The notes: generated from the letters alone by a model not told the origin. Shown: positions 1 to 9,203, counted from the first letter of the stretch. The stretch is DNA of 64,000 bases from Paraburkholderia sabiae (GCF_030412785.1 NZ_CP125295.1:4588001-4652000), one strand, 5' to 3'. Made by a program: numbers and translations.

Positions 1-1
1 T

Positions 2-658
2 GTGGTGAAGGGCGATCCTGCGCGCGGCATCAAGGCATCGGCGCCGGGGCTGGCATCGGTGGCGGATCTGCCGAAGTACAAGAACGTCTTCAGCGACGAC
101 GAAGAGCCGAACAAGGGCCGCTTTCTGAATTGCCCGAGCGGCTGGGATTGCGAGCGCGTGAATACGCGGCTGCTGAAGGTGCTCAAGCTCGACGACTCGT
201 ACACGAACTTCCGTCCCGGCACGGGCGCGGCGCTCGATGCCGCGATTGCGTCGGCGTACACGCGCGGCGCGCCGATCCTGTTCTACTACTGGGGACCGGC
301 TGCGCTGATGGCGAAGTACAAGCTGACTGAGTTGAAGATGCCCGCCTACAACGATGCCTGCTGGCAGACACTGCGCAACGAGAGCAGCACGCAGCAGTGC
401 GCGTCGTCGTATATGGTGTCGCACGTGACGGTCGGCACGTCGACGCCGTTCTACAACGCCGAGCCGCAACTGATGACGATGTTCTCGAAGGTCAAGTTTC
501 CGATGGACTTCCTGAACGCGACGATTCTCGACATGAGCGTCAAGAAACTCGATGCGCCGACGATGGCCGCGCAGTTCCTGCGTACGCATCCTGAGATGTG
601 GAAGACGTGGGTGCCCGCCGATGTCGCTGCGAAGGTTCAGGCGGGGATCGCGAGCTGA
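2..658 (+). CDS. ABC transporter substrate-binding protein, glycine betaine/proline type (3' part, truncated by window edge)
   Basis: This is the C-terminal 218 residues of a periplasmic binding protein of the OpuAC/ProX class, which delivers quaternary amines such as glycine betaine to an ABC importer. The cysteine pair in NCPSGWDC, the aromatic YYWGP stretch and the segment around LNATILDM are typical of the second lobe of this family. The frame is open to the left edge, so the signal peptide and first lobe lie outside the window and the true start cannot be seen. The permease and ATPase genes are not downstream and may lie upstream. Family assignment is by recalled motifs; substrate is inferred. 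Confidence 0.75.
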   Translation: MVKGDPARGIKASAPGLASVADLPKYKNVFSDDEEPNKGRFLNCPSGWDCERVNTRLLKVLKLDDSYTNFRPGTGAALDAAIASAYTRGAPILFYYWGPAALMAKYKLTELKMPAYNDACWQTLRNESSTQQCASSYMVSHVTVGTSTPFYNAEPQLMTMFSKVKFPMDFLNATILDMSVKKLDAPTMAAQFLRTHPEMWKTWVPADVAAKVQAGIAS

Positions 659-759
659 GTTTGGTTTGTTTGAGCGCGTGATGACGGCGGCGCAGCGGCA
701 ACGAAAATCCGCTGCGCCGCCGTCGTCATATAGAATGACGCGCTTTGCCCGTTCCCGCC

Positions 760-1674
760 ATGTGGTTCAAGAATCTACAGCTTCACCGCCTTCCCGCTCC
801 GTGGAAAGTGAGCGCCGAGCAAATGGAAAAGTGGCTCGCGCCGCACGCGTTCCAGCCTGCCAACAGCGTCGAGACGCAGCGTCAGGGCTGGACGTCGCCG
901 CGTAACGACGGCTCGCTCGTCTACTCGATCAACAAGCAGATGCTGCTGACGTTCCGCGCGGAAAAGAAGCTGCTGCCCGCGTCCGTGGTGACGCAGGTGA
1001 CGAAGGCGCGTGCGCAGGAACTCGAAGAGCAGCAGGGCTTCAAGCCAGGCCGCAAGCAGATGCGCGATCTGAAAGAGCAGGTCACCGACGAACTGCTGCC
1101 GCGCGCGTTCAGCATTCAGCGCGACACGCGCGTGTGGATTGACACAGTGAATGGCTGGCTCGTGATCGATGCGGCGTCACAGGCGCTGGGTGACGATGTG
1201 CTCGGGCTGCTGGTTAAATCTGTTGACCGTCTGCCGATTTTTTCTGTGCGCGTTGCGCAGGCGCCTGTGTCAGCCATGACGAACTGGCTGCTTGCTGGCG
1301 AAGGTCCTGTCAATTTCACGCTGGATCAGGATACTGAGCTGCGCTCGCCTGCTGAGGGGAATGCGACGGTGCGGTACGTTGGTCATGCGCTCGAGGCTGA
1401 TGATATGCGTCGGCATATCGAAGCGGGTAAGCAGTGTATGCGGCTTGCCATGACGTGGAATGATCGGGTTTCGTTTGTGCTGACGCCTTCGTTGGTCGTT
1501 AAGCGCGTCACTGCGCTTGATGTGATCAAAGAGGCTGGTGATCCCACTGCGCAGAATGATGATGAGCAGTTTGATTCTGATTTCACTTTGATGACCGGCG
1601 AACTTGCGAAGTTGCTTGAGGGGATTGTTGGGGCGCTTGGGGGTGAGGTGGAGGATGGGGTCAAGGCTGCGTAG
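760..1674 (+). CDS. rdgC: Recombination-associated protein RdgC
   Basis: The product is 304 residues, the usual RdgC length, and begins with the characteristic [11 protein letters not shown]. RdgC is a nucleoid-associated, ring-forming DNA-binding protein that modulates RecA-dependent recombination. The ATG at 760 is preferred over an upstream TTG at 745 because family members start exactly at MWFKN. Base use changes along the gene: by hand count third-position GC is about 84% in the first 98 codons but about 57% in the last 97, where codons such as GAT, GTT and CTT become common. The gene runs straight into a palindromic repeat element about 7 bp after its stop. Confidence 0.93.
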   Translation: MWFKNLQLHRLPAPWKVSAEQMEKWLAPHAFQPANSVETQRQGWTSPRNDGSLVYSINKQMLLTFRAEKKLLPASVVTQVTKARAQELEEQQGFKPGRKQMRDLKEQVTDELLPRAFSIQRDTRVWIDTVNGWLVIDAASQALGDDVLGLLVKSVDRLPIFSVRVAQAPVSAMTNWLLAGEGPVNFTLDQDTELRSPAEGNATVRYVGHALEADDMRRHIEAGKQCMRLAMTWNDRVSFVLTPSLVVKRVTALDVIKEAGDPTAQNDDEQFDSDFTLMTGELAKLLEGIVGALGGEVEDGVKAA

Positions 1675-1681
1675 GGTTTTT

Positions 1682-2201
1682 TGTCTGCGACGCTAGTCGC
1701 CATTTTGGTTTTTTTGCTGCGCTGGCATCCGCGTTGACGTATCGGTTTGCTAGCGTTGCCCCTGTGCGGGGCGGCAGTTACTTTCTTTGCCGCGGCAAAG
1801 AAAGTAACCAAAGAAAGCCGCTTTTGAACCTCCGGTGCCCGCCAGGATAGCGCTTCGGCATGCCGCAGTCGAGCTGTCGCGCAGCGACCTCCGCACTCTG
1901 TAGAAAGCCCGCAGTTAACCGCGCGCGGGGCGAAAACCCCACGCACAACCCGACCGAATGTGCCCCAGGTGGATGTCATCTTTCGCGCTGCGCGCGGTTG
2001 ACTGCGGGCGTTCTACGGAGTGTTACGTCGCTGCGCGACAGCTCAAAGAACGTGTGCCGTGCTGTCATTCTGGCGGGCACCGGAGGTTTGAAGCGGCTTT
2101 CTTTTGCCTACTTTTCTTTGCCGCTGCAAAGAAAAGTAGGTGCCGCCCCGCACAGGGGCGACGCATGAAGCACCGCTACGAAACCGCGGATGCCAGCGAA
2201 A
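1682..2201 (+). repeat. Large palindromic repeat element, copy 1
   Basis: This gene-free stretch consists of two arms of about 220 bp that are imperfect reverse complements of each other, separated by a short centre. Each outer arm has the same order: a ctggcatccgcg-type end, cccctgtgcggggcgg, a strong hairpin, then gaacctccggtgcc. The left hairpin at 1777-1808 is a perfect 32-bp palindrome; the right one at 2107-2140 is a 34-bp palindrome with one mismatched pair near its centre. The element lies between the 3' ends of rdgC and a small membrane-protein gene. Open frames inside it look like repeat translations, not genes. A second copy in opposite orientation lies at 6166-6762. No transposase is present. 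Confidence 0.85.
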
Positions 2202-2257
2202 AAAAGGCGCCGCAGGCAAAACCAAAACTAAACCAAAACCAAACCAAAACCAAACCA

Positions 2258-2479
2258 CTAATCAAACATATTCCGAAACGCAACAGCAACAATAACCGGC
2301 ACACACATAACAAGAGGAATAGCGAAGTAAGGCACCTCAAGATCGACATACCAGCTATAAACAAGCCAGCCGATCCCGGCACACAACGTGCCGATCCCGA
2401 TCAGTGCGGTCAGCACGTTCAACAACGTGGGAGACGGTTTCCAGCGCGTCTTTTCTTCTTTTGGTGAAGGCGGGTTCAT
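2258..2479 (-). CDS. Small membrane protein of unknown function
   Basis: A 73-residue protein with a short charged N-terminus (MNPPSPKEEKTRWKPS) followed by two hydrophobic helices, roughly residues 20-42 and 50-69. The ATG at 2479 has a GGAG ribosome-binding site six bases upstream; a longer frame extends upstream but has no such site. I do not recognise a family. It is read toward palindromic repeat copy 1, and its last third uses more A/T-ending codons than typical for the window. Likely an inner-membrane protein; function unknown. Confidence 0.6.
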   Translation of the reverse strand: MNPPSPKEEKTRWKPSPTLLNVLTALIGIGTLCAGIGWLVYSWYVDLEVPYFAIPLVMCVPVIVAVAFRNMFD

Positions 2480-2610
2480 TGCAGCTCCGGAGCGGATCGT
2501 CACGAGTTTCGATTCGTCCGATTCTACTCCGGCAGTCTGCACATGACACGGCATAGCCCGCCTGCCCGCACCGCGAATGAAAGCACGCAGCAAGGGCAAC
2601 GCGGGCAACC

Positions 2611-3519
2611 TTATTCGAACGCCTTATCGTTGGGGTTCTTGTACAGCGTCCGCAGGTTGTCACTCATCGGGAAGTCGAAATTCATGTTCTTCGGCGGCAC
2701 CGGCTTCATGAACCACCGGTCATACATCGCGTCGATCTCGCCGCTTTTCATCACCTGCGCGAGCGTATCGTCGACGATCTTCAGGAACGCCGGGTCGCCC
2801 TTGCGCAGCATGAAGCCATACGCCTCCGACGACTGCGGCGTGCCCGTGATCACCCAGTCCGCAGGCTTCGCCGTCAACGTGCGCGTGCCGGCCAGCAGCA
2901 CATCGTCCATCATGTAGGCGACCGCGCGTCCCGTCTCCAGCGTCATGCGTCCTTCGCCATAGTCCTTTGCGCTGATGATCTGCATGTTCATCTTCTTTTC
3001 TTCGTTCATCTTGCGCAGAATGCGCTCGGACGTCGTGCCCTGATTCGTCACGACCGTCTTGCCTGCGAGATCGGGGAAGTCCTTGATGCCCGAGTCCTTG
3101 CGCGTCAGCAGGCGCGTCGTCGCAACGAAGAACGTGTCGCCGAATGCCACCTGATTCTGGCGCGACGTGAGGTTCGTCGTCACGCCGCATTCGAGATCGA
3201 CCGTGCCGTTCTGCACCAGCGAAATGCGGTTCTGCGACGTCACGGGAATGAAGCGGACCTGCAAGTTCGGCTTGTGCGTCTTGACCTTCACCGCGTCGAT
3301 GATGCGGTTGCACAGATCCTGCGAAAAGCCGATCACCTGATTGCTCGAATCGACATACGAGAACGGCACCGAGGTCTCGCGATGTCCGATCGCGATCAGA
3401 TTGGCCGCCTCGATCTTGGCGAGCGTCGGCTGCGATTCCTGCGCGGCAGCGCCCGTCGTCGTCATGAGGCACGGCGCTGCGACGCACAAGGCAAGCGCGA
3501 GCGAAGTCAGTCGGTTCAT
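2611..3519 (-). CDS. Amino acid ABC transporter substrate-binding protein (glutamate/aspartate type)
   Basis: A 302-residue type-2 periplasmic binding protein resembling GltI/DEBP. A signal peptide with a hydrophobic core (LALALCVAAPCL) and cleavage after TGAAAQ is followed by the typical IAIGHRETSVPFSYVD start, GFSQDLCNRI, and a C-terminal GEIDAMYDRWFMKP. The ATG at 3519 has an upstream GGGGA site. GltI-type proteins capture glutamate or aspartate for an ABC importer. No permease or ATPase gene is adjacent, so this is an orphan binding protein in this window. Substrate is inferred from family resemblance. Confidence 0.85.
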   Translation of the reverse strand: MNRLTSLALALCVAAPCLMTTTGAAAQESQPTLAKIEAANLIAIGHRETSVPFSYVDSSNQVIGFSQDLCNRIIDAVKVKTHKPNLQVRFIPVTSQNRISLVQNGTVDLECGVTTNLTSRQNQVAFGDTFFVATTRLLTRKDSGIKDFPDLAGKTVVTNQGTTSERILRKMNEEKKMNMQIISAKDYGEGRMTLETGRAVAYMMDDVLLAGTRTLTAKPADWVITGTPQSSEAYGFMLRKGDPAFLKIVDDTLAQVMKSGEIDAMYDRWFMKPVPPKNMNFDFPMSDNLRTLYKNPNDKAFE

Positions 3520-3783
3520 TGCAAATCCCCTGGTTGAATCCGTTGAGTCGTCGGAACCGGCCACCCGCGCCGGGTCCCTGGCGTGTGTACGAATGTTGCC
3601 ATGAAAAAAATAATTGCAACATATGTTTAACCCTAAAGTCTTTCCTGTCTGTTCGCTTCTTCGGCGAAGCGCGTCACGAGCGTGGCATCCGGCGATGGCA
3701 TGATGCATGCGTCAATGCCTTCCTTGCAGTGCCGTCCTCTGTATCCGCCGTTTCGTCCGTCCACAGAACCAAGGAGAAAGCCG

Positions 3784-4212
3784 ATGCACGCCGTTCGCAC
3801 ATGGATAGCGGGAGCCGCCCTGATCGCGGCGCTTGCCGCGCTGGTCCCGATTCCTGCCGCCGCGCAGACCAATCCCGGCGCGATGCCGCCGCCGACGCCC
3901 GCCGGCGACGGCACGTTTTTGCTGACGATCTTCCTGAAGCACGACCAGTCGAAGCCGTTGCCGAAGATCAACCAGCAGCTGGCCGATCAGGGCTTCTACA
4001 AGGCGTTTCCGCCGCCCGGTATCGAAGTGGTGTCGTGGTACGTGATGATGGGCGTCGGCCAGGTCGTGACGTTGCGCGTGCCGGCGGACAGGCTGCGCGA
4101 AGTGAATCGCGCGATCGAAGAGACCGCGTGGGGCGGCTACCGGACCGAGTTCTATCCGACCTACGATTACAAGGCGATCGCCGAGCAGGCGCGGGCGAAA
4201 AACGGCAAGTGA
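3784..4212 (+). CDS. Secreted hypothetical protein
   Basis: A 142-residue protein with a clear signal peptide (residues 1-29, ending VPIPAAAQ). The mature part, from about residue 40, alternates short strands and helices (GTFLLTIFLKHDQSK, VVTLRVPADRLREVNRAIEETAW), compatible with a small alpha/beta-barrel ferredoxin-like fold. I do not recognise a named family. The ATG at 3784 follows a good AAGGAG site. It is transcribed divergently from the binding-protein gene and converges on the LysR gene, so it is probably monocistronic. Confidence 0.7.
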   Translation: MHAVRTWIAGAALIAALAALVPIPAAAQTNPGAMPPPTPAGDGTFLLTIFLKHDQSKPLPKINQQLADQGFYKAFPPPGIEVVSWYVMMGVGQVVTLRVPADRLREVNRAIEETAWGGYRTEFYPTYDYKAIAEQARAKNGK

Positions 4213-4230
4213 TGCCGTGCAGTCGCCGCA

Positions 4231-5163
4231 TCAGTACCATGGTTTGTCATTGAGCGGCGAGCCTGTGATCTTCACGATGAAATCGAGAAACGCGCGCACC
4301 TTCGCGGACGGATGACGCCGCGAAGGGTAGAGCGCGTAGAGCGGAAAGCGCTCGTCGGGCCAGTCGGGAAAGAGATCGACGAGGCGGCCGCTGTCGAATA
4401 ACGGCTGCGTGCCGAGCGCCATGATCTGCGCGATGCCGTGACCGGCGAGGCATGCGCCGTGCATCGTGGAGACGTCGTTGACCATCAGACGGCCGCGTGC
4501 ATCGATGATGACTTTTTTGCGCGGCCGGTGAAATTCCCACACGAATGGCCGTCCCGTTTCGGGATCGCGATACTGGATGCAGCTGTGCGGCTCGCGTTCG
4601 AGATCGGTTGGCTTCAGCGGGCGGCCATATTTCTTCAGATAGCCGGGCGATGCGGCCGTCATGATGCGCGTGTCGAGCAGCTTGCGTGCGACGAGCGTCG
4701 ACGGACGCGGCTCGCCGAAACGCACGGCGAGATCGAAGCCGTCGGCGACCATGTCACGAAGTTGATCGCGCGTGATGAGGTCGAGATTCAGTTCCGGATA
4801 GCGCCCGACGAACTCGCCGATGCGCGGACTCAGCACGATCTTCGAGAAGAACGGATCGACGTTGACGCGCAGCCGCCCGCGCACTGCGGTCGCACCACCC
4901 GCCGCCGATGCCGCTGCTTCTTCGAGGCCGTCCATCAGCGGGACGATCTGTTCGTAGAGGCGTCGTCCTTCGTCGGTGAGTTTGACGATGCGCGTCGTGC
5001 GATCGAACAGGCGGATGCCGAGCCGCGCCTCGAGCCGCGCAACCGAGCGGCTGACGCCCGACTGAGACATGTCGAGCCGTTCGCCTGCGCTCGCGAAGCT
5101 GCCGCTTTCGACGATCGCCGTCAGCACGCCCATACCGTTGAGTATTCTTTCGTCGAAGGACAT
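4231..5163 (-). CDS. LysR family transcriptional regulator
   Basis: A 310-residue LysR-type regulator with an N-terminal winged helix-turn-helix (FASAGERLDMSQSGVSRSVARLEARLGIRLFDRTTR, about residues 20-55) and a C-terminal effector domain of periplasmic-binding-protein type. The ATG at 5163 has a GGGAG site. It is divergent from the NAD(P)-binding protein gene at 5296 with about 130 bp between the starts, the classical arrangement in which a LysR protein controls its neighbour. The inducer is unknown. Confidence 0.9.
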   Translation of the reverse strand: MSFDERILNGMGVLTAIVESGSFASAGERLDMSQSGVSRSVARLEARLGIRLFDRTTRIVKLTDEGRRLYEQIVPLMDGLEEAAASAAGGATAVRGRLRVNVDPFFSKIVLSPRIGEFVGRYPELNLDLITRDQLRDMVADGFDLAVRFGEPRPSTLVARKLLDTRIMTAASPGYLKKYGRPLKPTDLEREPHSCIQYRDPETGRPFVWEFHRPRKKVIIDARGRLMVNDVSTMHGACLAGHGIAQIMALGTQPLFDSGRLVDLFPDWPDERFPLYALYPSRRHPSAKVRAFLDFIVKITGSPLNDKPWY

Positions 5164-5295
5164 CGTGCGCTCCCGCGTTGATCTGGATGCCATTGTGTCA
5201 TGAATCAAATGACACTCATGTCATGGTATCAAGCGTCCGCGAAGACGAGAATGAACCCCGTCGCAAGCATTCTTCAATTGAACGGGAGTTTCAGC

Positions 5296-6159
5296 ATGTA
5301 CGCAGTTACGGGTATCACAGGTCAGGTCGGTGGCGTGGTCGCCAATACGTTGCTGGCGCAGGGCAAGGCGGTTCGCGCGGTGGTGCGCAGCGCGGAGAAG
5401 GGCGCGCCGTGGGTCGCGCGTGGTTGCGAAGTGGCGCTTGCTTCGATGGACGACGTGGATGCGCTGCGCCATGCATTCGAAGGGGCTGAAGGCGTGTTCG
5501 TGTTGTTGCCGCCTGTGTTCGATCCGTCGCCGGATTTTGCGGAGTCGCGGCGCAATATTGCGGCGTTGCGTGCTGCATTGGATTCGGCGAAGCCGTCGCG
5601 TGTGGTTGTGTTGTCGACTGTGGGTGCGCAGGCTACGCAGCCGAATTTGCTGAATCAGTTGGGGATCATGGAGAAGGAATTACGGACGTTGCCGGTGCCT
5701 GTCGCGTTTCTTCGTGCTGCGTGGTTTTTCGAAAACAGTGTGTGGGATGTTGAGCCTGCTCGTTCGAGCGGTGTGATTCCGAGTTTTTTGCAGCCACTCG
5801 ATAAGGCTGTGCCTATGGTCGGCACTGAGGATATTGGGCGCGTTGCTGCTGGGTTGCTTCAGGATTCCTGGAGGGGTGCGCGTGTCGTCGAGCTTGAAGG
5901 GCCGCGCCGCGTGACGCCGAATGAGATCGCTGCTGCGTTTGCCGATGCGCTCGGGCGTGATGTGTGTATGCAGGTTGTGCCGCGTGGCGAGTGGGAGGCG
6001 CTGTTCCGCGCTCAAGGCATGAGCAATCCGTTGCCTCGTATGCAGATGATCGACGGGTTCAATGAAGGGTGGATCGAGTTTGAAGCGCCTTCTGCGACGC
6101 TGAAAGGCCGTGTCACGGTTGATGTGGCGATTCGTCGGATTGTCGAAGGTGTTCGCTGA
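5296..6159 (+). CDS. NmrA/NAD(P)H-binding family oxidoreductase-like protein
   Basis: A 287-residue atypical short-chain dehydrogenase-like protein. The N-terminus has a beta strand and dinucleotide-binding loop, MYAVTGITGQVGGVVANTLL, followed by VRAVVRSAEKG as expected for NADP recognition. Relatives include NmrA-type redox sensors and quinone or nucleoside-sugar reductases. The ATG at 5296 has a GGGAG site. The divergent LysR gene is its likely regulator. The second half is rich in T-ending codons (around 52% GC3 by hand over codons 136-195), unlike its first 60 codons (about 73%). The gene ends just before palindromic repeat copy 2. Confidence 0.82.
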   Translation: MYAVTGITGQVGGVVANTLLAQGKAVRAVVRSAEKGAPWVARGCEVALASMDDVDALRHAFEGAEGVFVLLPPVFDPSPDFAESRRNIAALRAALDSAKPSRVVVLSTVGAQATQPNLLNQLGIMEKELRTLPVPVAFLRAAWFFENSVWDVEPARSSGVIPSFLQPLDKAVPMVGTEDIGRVAAGLLQDSWRGARVVELEGPRRVTPNEIAAAFADALGRDVCMQVVPRGEWEALFRAQGMSNPLPRMQMIDGFNEGWIEFEAPSATLKGRVTVDVAIRRIVEGVR

Positions 6160-6165
6160 AGGTTT

Positions 6166-6762
6166 TGCGCTGGCATCCGCGAATTCGTATCCGTGCTTCA
6201 GGCGTTGCCCCTGTGCGGGGCGGCACCTACTTTTCTTTGCAGCGGCAAAGAAAAGTAGGCAAAAGAAAGCCGCTTTTGAACCTCCGGTGCCGGCCAGGTT
6301 CGCGCCGCGCCATGCCGCAGTTGAGCCGTCGCGCAGCGACGTCCGCACGCTGTAGAAAGCCCGCAGTCAACCGCGCACGGCGCGAAAACCCCACAAACAG
6401 TCTGGAGCACATACCGCCGCAATCAGACCGATGGCAAACACACAAAAACAAGCCGACCGAACGTGCCCCAGGTGGATGTCATCTTTCGCGCCGCGCGCGC
6501 CTGACTGCGGGCTTTCTACGGAGTGTTTGCGTCACTGCGCGACAGCTCAACTGCGGCATGCCGCAGCGCGAACCTGGCCGGCACCGGAGGTTCAAAAGCG
6601 GCTTTCTTTGGTTACTTTCTTTGCCGCGGCAAAGAAAGTAACTGCCGCCCCGCACAGGGGCAACGCTAAAAGACCGATACGAATTCGCGGATGCCAGCGC
6701 AGCAAAAAGCAAAAAGCAAAAAAACCAAAAAACCAAAAAATGGCGACTAGCGTCGCAGACAA
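6166..6762 (-). repeat. Large palindromic repeat element, copy 2 (inverted relative to copy 1)
   Basis: This is the reverse complement of the element at 1682-2201. Its right end carries ggcgactagcgtcgcagaca (6743-6762), which is the reverse complement of the left end of copy 1. The hairpin types are also swapped: the 34-bp near-palindrome is now on the left (6226-6259) and the perfect 32-bp palindrome on the right (6611-6642). The centre is about 60 bp longer than in copy 1. It lies between the converging 3' ends of the NmrA-like gene and the ydeP-like gene. No coding function is supported within it. Confidence 0.85.
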
Positions 6763-6777
6763 CAAAAAACCCAAACC

Positions 6778-9099
6778 TCAAGCGGCAACAGCATCAGCCG
6801 CAGAAGGCCACAACAAAACCGGAATCGACTTCGAAGTAGGCGTATTACAAACATCAGCGGTGCTATTCAACGGCACAAGCGGATTGGTCTCAGGATAATA
6901 AGCCCCAAGACATCCACGCGGAATGTCATACTCGACAAGCAAAAATCGCTCAGCACGCCGCTCGATCCCATCATCCCAGATGGTTTCCATATCAACCCAA
7001 TCCCCAGCCTTGAACCCGAGCATCGCCATATCGGCAGCATTAGCAAACACAACACGCCGCTGGTTATAAACCCCCCGATAGCGATCATCGAGAGCGTAAA
7101 TAGTCGTGTTGTACTGGTCATGCGACCGCGTCGTCATCAACGTCATCGCACGCTCGCCGTGCAACTTCTTCGCACGCTGGATCGGCGTGTCACGCTGAAT
7201 CTGATGCACGACGAAGTTCGCCTTGCCCGTGCCCGTCTTCCAGTCGCGTTCGCGCGATGCAACCCGCAGATGAAATCCGCCCGGCTGCGCAATACGCTCG
7301 TTGTAATCGTAGAAGCCGTCGATCGACCATTCGATCGCATCGCGGATCTTCGCGTAGTCGTTCGCATAACCGAGCCAGTCCACCTTCGCGCTGCCGAGCG
7401 TCGCATGCGCGATCTGCGCGACGATGCGCGTCTCCGACACGAGATTCTCCGAGGCCGGCTGGTTCATGCCATACGACACGTGCACCATGCTCATCGAATC
7501 CTCGACGGTCACGCCCTGCGCCACGCCATTCTGCAAATCGATTTCCGTGCGGCCGAGCGTCGGCAGAATCAGCGCTTCACGTCCATGCACGAGATGGCTG
7601 CGGTTCAGCTTGGTCGTGATGTGCACGGTCAGGTCGCACGCACGCAGCGCGTCCCACGTGCGCGGCGTGTCGGGCGTCGCGATAGAAAAGTTGCCGCCGA
7701 GTCCGATGAACACCTTCACGTGACCTTCGAGCATCGCCTCGATCGTTTCGACCACGTCGTAGCCGTGGCCGCGCGGCGGCTCGAAATCGAACACCTTGCC
7801 AAGGCGATCGAGAAACGCGTCAGTCGGCTTTTCTTCGATGCCGATCGTACGGTTGCCCTGCACGTTCGAATGGCCGCGCACCGGGCACAATCCCGCGCCG
7901 AGACGGCCGATATTGCCGCGCATCATCATCAGGTTCGACAGCATGTGCACCGTCGCCACCGAATTCTTGTGCTGCGTGATGCCCATGCCCCACGTCGAAA
8001 TCACACGCTTGCCGTTCACGTAGATGCGCGCGAGGTTCTCGATGTCTTCGCGCAACACGCCCGCTTCCTCGACGAGCGCGCTCCAGCTTTCGGCGCGCAG
8101 ATCAGCGGCGAATGCTTCGAAGTTCGCCGTGTGCTCTTCGAGAAACTCGACGTCGAGCACGCGTTCCGTGTTCTGTTCGACGGCGAGATCGTCGAGTTCC
8201 AGCACGCGCTTCGCCACGCCCTTGATCAGCGCGAAATCGCCGCCGATCTTCGGCTGGATGAACGTCGACGCGATCTTCACGCCCGACATCGTCATCATGT
8301 CCGTCACGTGCTGCGGGCTCGCGAAACGCTCCAGTCCGCGCTCGCGCAGCGGATTGATCGACACGATCGTCGCACCGCGCTTCGCGCATTCACGCAGTTC
8401 GCCGAGCATGCGCGGATGGTTCGTCGCCGGATTCTGACCGAAGATCAGCAGCGTGTCGGCGTGTTCGAAGTCTTCGAGCGTCACCGTGCCCTTGCCGATG
8501 CCGACCGTCGTCGGCAGGCCGCGGCTCGTCGCCTCGTGACACATGTTCGAGCAGTCGGGGAAGTTGTTCGTGCCGTACATGCGCACGAACAGCTGATACA
8601 GGAACGCGGCTTCGTTGCTCGCGCGGCCCGACGTGTAGAACGCGGCGCGGTGCGGGCTGTCGAGTCCCTTCAGATGCTTCGCGATCAGCTGATACGCGGC
8701 GTCCCACGAAATGGACTTGTACTTGTCCGTGAGGGGATCGAACACCATCGGATCGGTCAGGCGGCCGTGCTGTTCGAGCGTGTAGTCGTCCTGCTTCATC
8801 AGCTCGTCGATGGTGTGCTCCGCGAAGAACGCGGGCGTCACGCGCTTGCTCGTCGCTTCCGCCGCAACGGCCTTCACGCCGTTTTCGCAGAACTCGAACG
8901 TCGACGCATGCTGGCGATCAGGCCATGCGCAACCCGGGCAGTCGAAGCCGTCCGGCTGGTTCTGCTTGAACAGCGTCTTGTACTTGCCGCCGGCGACCTT
9001 CTCCTTCATCAGGTTGATCGCGACGTACTTCAATGCGCCCCATCCGGCGGCAGGCCCGGTGTACGGTTCGATGCGGCCCGGCTTGGTGGTCTTGTCCAT
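6778..9099 (-). CDS. FdhF/YdeP family molybdopterin oxidoreductase
   Basis: A 773-residue molybdopterin-dependent oxidoreductase of the YdeP type (E. coli YdeP is of similar size and linked to acid resistance). An N-terminal cysteine set C54-x2-C57-x13-C71 lies in DCPGCAWPDRQHASTFEFC. Pterin-binding regions include FYTSGRASNEAAFLYQLF, SNMCHEATSRGL and FGQNPATNHPRML, with a C-terminal dinucleotide-binding domain near MTTRSHDQYNT. The ATG at 9099 gives the family N-terminus but has a weak ribosome-binding site. It is divergent from a MocR-type regulator. The last 60 codons fall to about 42% GC3 next to repeat copy 2. Physiological substrate is unknown. Confidence 0.88.
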   Translation of the reverse strand: MDKTTKPGRIEPYTGPAAGWGALKYVAINLMKEKVAGGKYKTLFKQNQPDGFDCPGCAWPDRQHASTFEFCENGVKAVAAEATSKRVTPAFFAEHTIDELMKQDDYTLEQHGRLTDPMVFDPLTDKYKSISWDAAYQLIAKHLKGLDSPHRAAFYTSGRASNEAAFLYQLFVRMYGTNNFPDCSNMCHEATSRGLPTTVGIGKGTVTLEDFEHADTLLIFGQNPATNHPRMLGELRECAKRGATIVSINPLRERGLERFASPQHVTDMMTMSGVKIASTFIQPKIGGDFALIKGVAKRVLELDDLAVEQNTERVLDVEFLEEHTANFEAFAADLRAESWSALVEEAGVLREDIENLARIYVNGKRVISTWGMGITQHKNSVATVHMLSNLMMMRGNIGRLGAGLCPVRGHSNVQGNRTIGIEEKPTDAFLDRLGKVFDFEPPRGHGYDVVETIEAMLEGHVKVFIGLGGNFSIATPDTPRTWDALRACDLTVHITTKLNRSHLVHGREALILPTLGRTEIDLQNGVAQGVTVEDSMSMVHVSYGMNQPASENLVSETRIVAQIAHATLGSAKVDWLGYANDYAKIRDAIEWSIDGFYDYNERIAQPGGFHLRVASRERDWKTGTGKANFVVHQIQRDTPIQRAKKLHGERAMTLMTTRSHDQYNTTIYALDDRYRGVYNQRRVVFANAADMAMLGFKAGDWVDMETIWDDGIERRAERFLLVEYDIPRGCLGAYYPETNPLVPLNSTADVCNTPTSKSIPVLLWPSAADAVAA

Positions 9100-9189
9100 G
9101 TTTTGCGTGCGGTGTGACGTTACGTTGACGACAGGGTAGTGGGGAATACGCGTAGTCGGTGTGTACACAACGCACGAAAGAAAAAGAGT

Positions 9190-9203
9190 ACAGTTTCGAC
9201 TGT
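9190..9203. promoter_or_regulatory. Inverted repeat in the ydeP-like/mocR divergent promoter region
   Basis: ACAGT-ttcg-ACTGT forms a 14-bp inverted repeat, and a further AACTGT occurs at 9231-9236, between the divergent molybdopterin oxidoreductase and MocR genes. MocR proteins often bind repeated half-sites in such shared promoter regions. Assignment as an operator is inferred from position and symmetry only. Confidence 0.35.

Noticed and set aside
1860..2467. Open frames inside palindromic repeat copy 1
   Set aside because: They are translations of the repeat arms; similar peptides recur in copy 2 in both directions, and no ribosome-binding site or domain is visible.
6165..6898. Open frames inside palindromic repeat copy 2
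   Set aside because: Same reason as copy 1: peptide similarity comes from the repeated DNA, not from a conserved gene.
7120..9117. Long open frame (about 665 residues) antisense to the ydeP-like gene
   Set aside because: The composition is Arg/His-rich as expected for the reverse strand of a high-GC gene, there is no recognisable domain, and the opposite strand encodes a clear molybdoenzyme.
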